Below, piece by piece: positions 58,620 through 64,000 of a stretch of DNA of 64,000 nucleotides. The first letter of the stretch is position 1. Every line of letters begins with the position of its first letter. The stretch covers positions 57,895,314 through 57,959,313 of the forward strand of contig JARWKL010000001.1 of NCBI GenBank assembly GCA_029961685.1. The letters run 5' to 3'. Made by a program: the position numbers and the translations under genes. A model generated the notes under the pieces. The model was not told the DNA's origin and did no database searches. It saw only the letters and a list, made by a program, of their open reading frames with translations. The stretch comes from Aristolochia californica (Eukaryota > Streptophyta > Magnoliopsida > Piperales > Aristolochiaceae).

Positions 58620-59482
58620 ACGTCTGACCTGGCCTCAGGCCTTGCTCCCAGGAACTGTAGATGAATTAATTCGCTCAAGTTTTTGTCTATATCTAGAGGA
58701 ACTCCTTGCAGTCTGTCGTCTTGTAATCCTAGTTTCTCCTTTTCATCTTATGAGGATAACCTGTATATTTACGAAACAGCCACCTAGCACTTAATTTACT
58801 TAGGAAGCCACATAGAAGTCTTTTTTTCCTTACAAATCCTTTCACTTCCTCCTTATATGGTTATCCTATAACACTGTGGATCAATCCATCGTTAACTAAG
58901 TTTTTCAAGAGATCTGCATCTTGGCGGTATCAGTGGCTGGCCAATGACAGAGGATACAGTTTGAGTTTCACGCCAAAGTGCACTAGCCAGAGAATAAACA
59001 TATGAACAATTTGAAAGGTAAAGACAGGAACTCATGCAAGATTAAAATCATTCTAGTGGTTGTGTTGTGCAACCCAACGTAGGAGCTATCAAAGGACACA
59101 TCATCTCCGCATTCTTAGGAGTTCTCATTCAGGTCTTTAGGGAGACCTACGTTTCAGAAAACAATATCCACGCGTGGGAATGTGAAGTTTTTACCTAAAA
59201 AGATGTAATCCATTCAAACCCATTTGTGATGGTAAACAAAATTTTTTGCTTCCAGCTTCAAAATCACATTGAGAGACCATCATGTAGGTTGCTAGAGTGA
59301 GCTCCACAATCAAACTTCCCCTCATTCCATGAAACAAGGTGAACAAATAAAGAAAAATATGCCAGAATTAAACGTGAGGATCTCTGCTTCTGCAAAATCA
59401 TAAGCAAGGCTCCCTAGTGCCGAAGTGTTCTTCCTAGGTCCTACACCTGAGACATTTCACTAATTAAAACAGGAATGAAAAT
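58620..59482 (-). repeat. Inverted copy of SEP-like intron 1
   Basis: Reverse complement of about 49720-50440, with a short insertion near 59180-59280. The SEP-like exon 2 that should lie next to it is missing. Confidence 0.85.
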
Positions 59483-59689
59483 TACCTTCGATTACTGTTG
59501 GAAGATGGAGATGGGTTTGATTTCCATATGGAAAGAGTGGATGTTGTACTAATATGCAGCCAGGGTGCAACAAATCTAATGCTCATGTGCAACGTTCACC
59601 CAACTGTTAGCAGGGTGTACTCTCATATAGCCAAGTATTGGTATCTATCTATCTAGCACATCATCCCAATTTCTAGTGATACAAGAGAA

Positions 59690-61415
59690 AACCAAAACCA
59701 TCCAAAGGAAGGAAGAAGGCCAAATTCATGTGTAATTGATGCTACGCATAAAAAAAACTTAAAATATAATTAAAGGTTAAAATATAATCAATTGAACCAC
59801 TTATATGTATATGTAAGAATACTCTTATATTTTTTTTAGGTAATTTTATATGAAAATTTTATTTTTATCCCTTTTATTTTCTTGTGTTCCTGGTTACTAT
59901 GGGTAAAAGGGTAAAGAAATGGTCCCCTTTTTGGATGAAACAAGTAATAGAATAGGATTGTGGTAAATAGACCATGTAACAAACCCAAAATCTTTCTCCC
60001 TGACTCGCTACTCAACTCGGCCACTTACTCAAACAAGAAGTACTCACCATTGTTGTGGAGGATGGTTGGAAGAGGATGCATGAGCTTAGCCTTCAATGGG
60101 ACACAATAGTAGCTTACAAGTAGGACTTTATTTTAGCTTGTGTTATCGTTTTCAAGTAGGAGTTTTAATTGAAGTAGGAAAATATATGTGAGACTCTAGG
60201 AGAGAAATAATCTCTAGTAGAGCCCATGAGTTGTAGGAAGAGTCTATAAGGTAGATTGCTTTGTGAGCAAGTTAGATATAATGAAAACGAGTTATCCCAA
60301 ATAGGAAAAAGAATAAATAGGGCTTGAATCTTAGCACCATACAAGATGTAGCTCTATGAGCATACAAATCATTCAATCAAATATAAAACCCTTTTATTTG
60401 AACTTTGTTATAAGGTGGGAATCATGGGATCCTAAATCATTTTTCTTCTCCCTCTCTTTTCTTGCTCGAGGTTTCAATCATGGGATCCTAAATTCAGCAT
60501 GGCAAAAGAACATCAAATTTAGGATCCCAACGTCAAAATAATGTTCTAAGAAGTTATGATCAAAGCTACTCATAGAAAGCTCTTTGTGAATCAAGATTGA
60601 AGCATGTGAGATAAGTTTTTCATTTTTGTTATTATTATTTCATGCTCTTGGTTTTAGAATCTTTAGAAGATGGTTTAGAGTTGATCTTATTGTTTTCTTC
60701 ATCTTATGAAATTATTGAGATTTACCAAGGCAATTTTGTCGGGTTGCAAGTTCTTAGCTGAAAATTTGTTTATGTTGAGATTTTATGCATAAAAAGTTGT
60801 AATTTTGTGGGAACAAGATTTTCCTAATGAAGAAAAATGTTCTTGAGCCTATTATGAGTGGTTTTTTATCCATTGGATTTTAGAAATCTAATTACTTAGC
60901 TTCGTAAGCTTCTCCACGAACTGAGTTGTTTTAAGAACTATACTCGATTTTGTGATTTTTTGGAGAATTTTTTGGGAGCCGAAAAATCAAGAATAGAGTA
61001 TTGTGTTTTACATAAAAGAAATCAAACACAAAATAAGAAAGGAAGTGGTCCTTTGAAAGTCTAGTTGACGCCAATCCATTTTAAGAAAGATTGTTGTTTT
61101 TTAGGATCTCACAATATCGTCTTGATTATGCCTGATATTGTTTGGATTTCGATCAATCATATCTTGCCTAATTCATGAGAAACTGAATCGAGATTGGTTT
61201 ATCCCAAACTGGAGTCAAATATATTTTTGGAATAATCTTGGAAAGATCTAATTCGGAATTGGTACCTTACCTTACCTTACTTGATCTCATGCTTATTGAT
61301 TGATTTTTGCTATTATCTACAAGGAGGACTAGAGAATTAATTATAGAAAAATTTGGCCAACAAGTTGATTTGCCTAAAAGTGTTCTCTCCTTACCTAAAG
61401 ACTTGATAAGCTGGG
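59690..61415 (+). mobile_element. Inverted copy of the copia 1 5' part and its flank
   Basis: 59690-60402 is the reverse complement of 6070-6800. At 60403 the copia LTR begins with TGTTATAAGGTGGGA after the same host bases AACTT. The LTR is reduced to about 96 bp (60403-60498) by an internal deletion. The leader (60499-61415) follows until the match ends at GACTTGATAAGCT, before gag. No coding part is present. Confidence 0.92.
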
Positions 61416-62149
61416 GTTAGTATAGACGAAAATTTCAATTTATCATAAATGAATTTATTCAACTTTAACTCATCCTTGGTGTTAGTATAGACGAGTTCAA
61501 GTACACTAGAAAACAATTTTAAATGTTAGTGCCCCAAATGAAAAATATGATATAAACAAGAAAATGAGTAACTTTTTGTAATATACTTAAATAGAATATA
61601 TGCTTAAACAAAAAATTAACCAAAAAAAGCATGGTTACTACACTTATAAGTGATTTAGTGTGTAGTATTAAAATATATTAATAAATAAATTAATAAAATA
61701 TTATATTATATTACTTGATGACTACAGTATATTATAAATTAATATAATAATTTCGTGTGGTTAGAATAAATTATAAAAAAATTAAATAAAAAGTAAAAAA
61801 TAACATAAGCGAATATAATAAATAAATAAATTATTTTTTAATAGTATAAGATATATTTTAACATTAAAAAACACTAATTTAATATAGTAATAAAAAATTA
61901 ATATAATAAATAAAAAATATATATATTATTTTATCAAAACAATATTAACCATTGGTTTAATTAATTATAGCAATGGGATAATTAAACCAAAAATATTTAT
62001 CAAATATTTATTTTAATAATATTTTAATTATGACTATTAAATCACTAATTTAATGCAGTAATTATAAAATGAATATATTGAATAAATAAAAATAATGATT
62101 TTATAAAAAATATAGATTATTATTTTTATGACGTTTTTTATGTTTTAAA
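61416..62149. other. Very AT-rich spacer
   Basis: Long AT-rich stretches with repeated TTAATATAATAAT-like words. No gene. Confidence 0.7.
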
Positions 62150-62854
62150 TAAAAATATTGAATATTATGGCCTATTATTCTTTATTTAATATTTAAATAA
62201 ATGACAGTTAGTTTTCCCTTTGATGTTGGGATAGTAGACATGTGATAACCCATCACTTATAACCCATCTTTTTTTTTTAAAGGAAAATATGATTTCTTTA
62301 GAAAATGTATGTGATTTTTTCTCACAAAGAGAAAAAATGATATTTAGTCTAACAAGAAAGTTTGTGATATCTCTATTAATTGCATAGATTAAAGTCTTGG
62401 ATAGATTAAACAGAGATTTCTCAATTCCTTTTTACATTTTTGTGTTTATATTTTCTCATAATCGGAATGTGAGTGCAATGGCGGGAGGTATGTCTTATTA
62501 GGCTTATGTTTTTAGTTTATTGAAATTCTTGATGATATTACTAACAATTGAGCATGTCTTAGAAATGTACCCATCTTCACGCCCCAACCCATCAAAATGA
62601 GGATTAGTGTAGCTATAGTGATTTTCTAAGCATCGGGGTCTTATCATTCAGAGCCCGGATTTGCACATCCAAATTTAGTAGGTCCTATCGAACGAAACGC
62701 AAGAACCACGAGATTGCAAATCCAAGAATATATTCCTCTTCAAATTGCAGTTCAACAAAGAGCATATATGCTTTTTAAAGATACTCTACAAAACTCAAAT
62801 TCATTTGTACGAAGAAGAACCACCGCATCATTAAAACGTATATCCCTAATGGTC

Positions 62855-63005
62855 TATTTAGAACTCCTAGAAAAGAAAATAAGAATTTAACCATTATTAT
62901 TCCCAAAAATAGTTAGTAAAATTATTTCATTTTCACTAACTATTTTTGGGAATAATAATGGTTTTTTTTTTAATTTATTCTTCCTTTAGTTGGTTTCCCA
63001 AACAT
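62855..63005. mobile_element. MITE, copy 3 of the family
   Basis: A short palindromic member with ACCATTATTATTCCCAAAAA on one arm and TTTTTGGGAATAATAATGGT on the other. It interrupts the spacer copy at a place where unit 1 has no insertion. Its outer ends are diverged. Confidence 0.65.
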
Positions 63006-63017
63006 ACCCTATCGAGA

Positions 63018-63283
63018 GATGGAAAGCCCAAAGGAACATCTCAAACGTTTTTAGAAGAAAATAACAAACTGCTTCAACAATAGAAAAGGATACAGGATCA
63101 GGAGATGTAAACTTGAAAGCCAGAAAACGAGTCTTATCCCAGCCCCGAAAGATGGAAAACCCAAAAGAACATCTCAAACGTTTTTAGAAGAAAATAACAA
63201 AATGCTTCAATAATAGAAAAGGATACAGAATCAGGAGATGTAAACTTGAAAGCCAGAAAACGAGTCTTATCCCAGCCCCGGGG
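63018..63283. repeat. 133-bp tandem duplication
   Basis: Units 63018-63150 and 63151-63283 both start GATGGAAA and end CTTATCCCAGCCCC. Differences are few. Confidence 0.92.
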
Positions 63284-63489
63284 TAACGGTGAGGGAAACA
63301 CCTATTTGTGATGAAGCATGGGAAGAAAAGAACATCTCATATTCAGGAGAATCATTAAATTGGTATTAAATAAGTTTGGGAGAATATAAATGCGAGGTGG
63401 ACGACAAAAGTGATAGAATGCGTGTAAAGGACGATGAAATGGAGACGTGGAGGGTACAGAAAACCCATTTATGGTACAAGAAATGGACT

Positions 63490-64000
63490 AGGGACAGGGG
63501 TCTCTGTTTTGTTGCATGAGAATGGGAATGGACCAAAGTCCGTGCGGGCCACGGTATTTATTATTCCACGCACCAAGATAGCTGTAAGCAATGCCTTCGA
63601 GTAAACGTAACTGGTGACGTGGTCCTCTCATTCACAAATGCGTTAACTTTAAACCCCTAATAATACTTTTTTACTTCAATGTAAAAAAAATATTATTTTT
63701 CAGAATTAATTGTGCTATTCACTTGGTTAAATGCAACAAATATAAAAATTAGGCCCTTAAACTTATCTCACTCAAGATTAATCTAATCTAATGTTCATAA
63801 CACTACAAATAAAATTGGTTACATTCATGGATTTAAGACGGGGTCACATTGTAAATGTTATAGATGTAAGTTCCCCTTTTTACAGGGGCACTTCTCATTA
63901 TTGTTCTTTGTTACATTCATGAATTATAAGTGACATATGGAAAGCTTAGGACCAATTATTTCTATGTAATAGTACATTAGAAAGACCGAAAATCTTTTAA
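63490..64000. other. Window end, no gene seen
   Basis: Contains a small GC-richer patch (about 63530-63630) and AT-rich sequence. Nothing recognised. Confidence 0.5.

Larger units (their letters stand above)
62150..63490. repeat. Partial direct copy of the unit 1 spacer
   Basis: 62150-62830 matches 24231-24860. 63095-63300 matches 24915-24985 (CCAGAAAACGAGTCTTATCC-type phrase). 63300-63490 resembles about 25640-25750. No gene. Confidence 0.8.

Noticed and set aside
1..64000. CRISPR arrays, operons or bacterial-type genes
   Set aside because: Nothing of the kind: introns, LTR elements and MADS/RAV genes show plant nuclear DNA. Tandem repeats lack the spacer pattern of CRISPR.

Overview
The window is nuclear DNA of a flowering plant. 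The evidence is MIKC-type MADS-box exons with canonical sizes (182/79/62/100/42/42 bp and 185/79 bp), RAV-type AP2/B3 coding sequence, Ty1-copia LTR retrotransposons, a Cassandra-like TRIM carrying 5S rRNA sequence, MITEs and AT-rich spacers. The intact MADS gene resembles the TM8 clade, but that placement rests on memory of the family. The species is not identified.

Layout. 1-6.1 kb: a full-length, decayed Ty1-copia element (minus strand) with a perfect 5-bp target duplication. 6.1-17.7 kb: mostly non-coding, with weak copia relics, one MITE and one small plant gene (12224-12595). 17.75-20.1 kb: an intact seven-exon MADS gene (minus strand). From there the window is a badly decayed segmental duplication. 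Unit 1 (about 18-29 kb) runs MADS gene, spacer with a TRIM, a fragment of a SEPALLATA-like promoter, and RAV-like pseudogene A. Unit 2 (about 30-54.9 kb) repeats that order: a wrecked second MADS copy split by a second copia element (30.5-37.6 kb), spacer with the orthologous TRIM, the SEP-like promoter with exons 1 and 2 separated by an 8-kb intron full of insertions, and RAV-like pseudogene B. An inverted unit 3 (56.0-59.5 kb) carries RAV-like pseudogene C and part of the SEP-like intron. It then joins an inverted copy of the left-hand copia element and its flank (59.7-61.4 kb). A partial direct copy of unit 1 spacer ends the window (62.15-63.5 kb).

How the parts relate. The ancestral module seems to have been a divergent pair, TM8-like MADS (minus) and SEP-like MADS (plus), followed by a RAV-like B3 gene (minus). 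All three families act in flowering or growth control. Only the first MADS gene looks functional. The three RAV copies carry different lesions and two of them form a large inverted repeat, so a hairpin RNA is possible. Shared insertions (TRIM, copia 1) predate the duplications; copia 2, a telomere-like patch and several deletions came later. No computation was run: similarities are by eye, and no divergence values are given.
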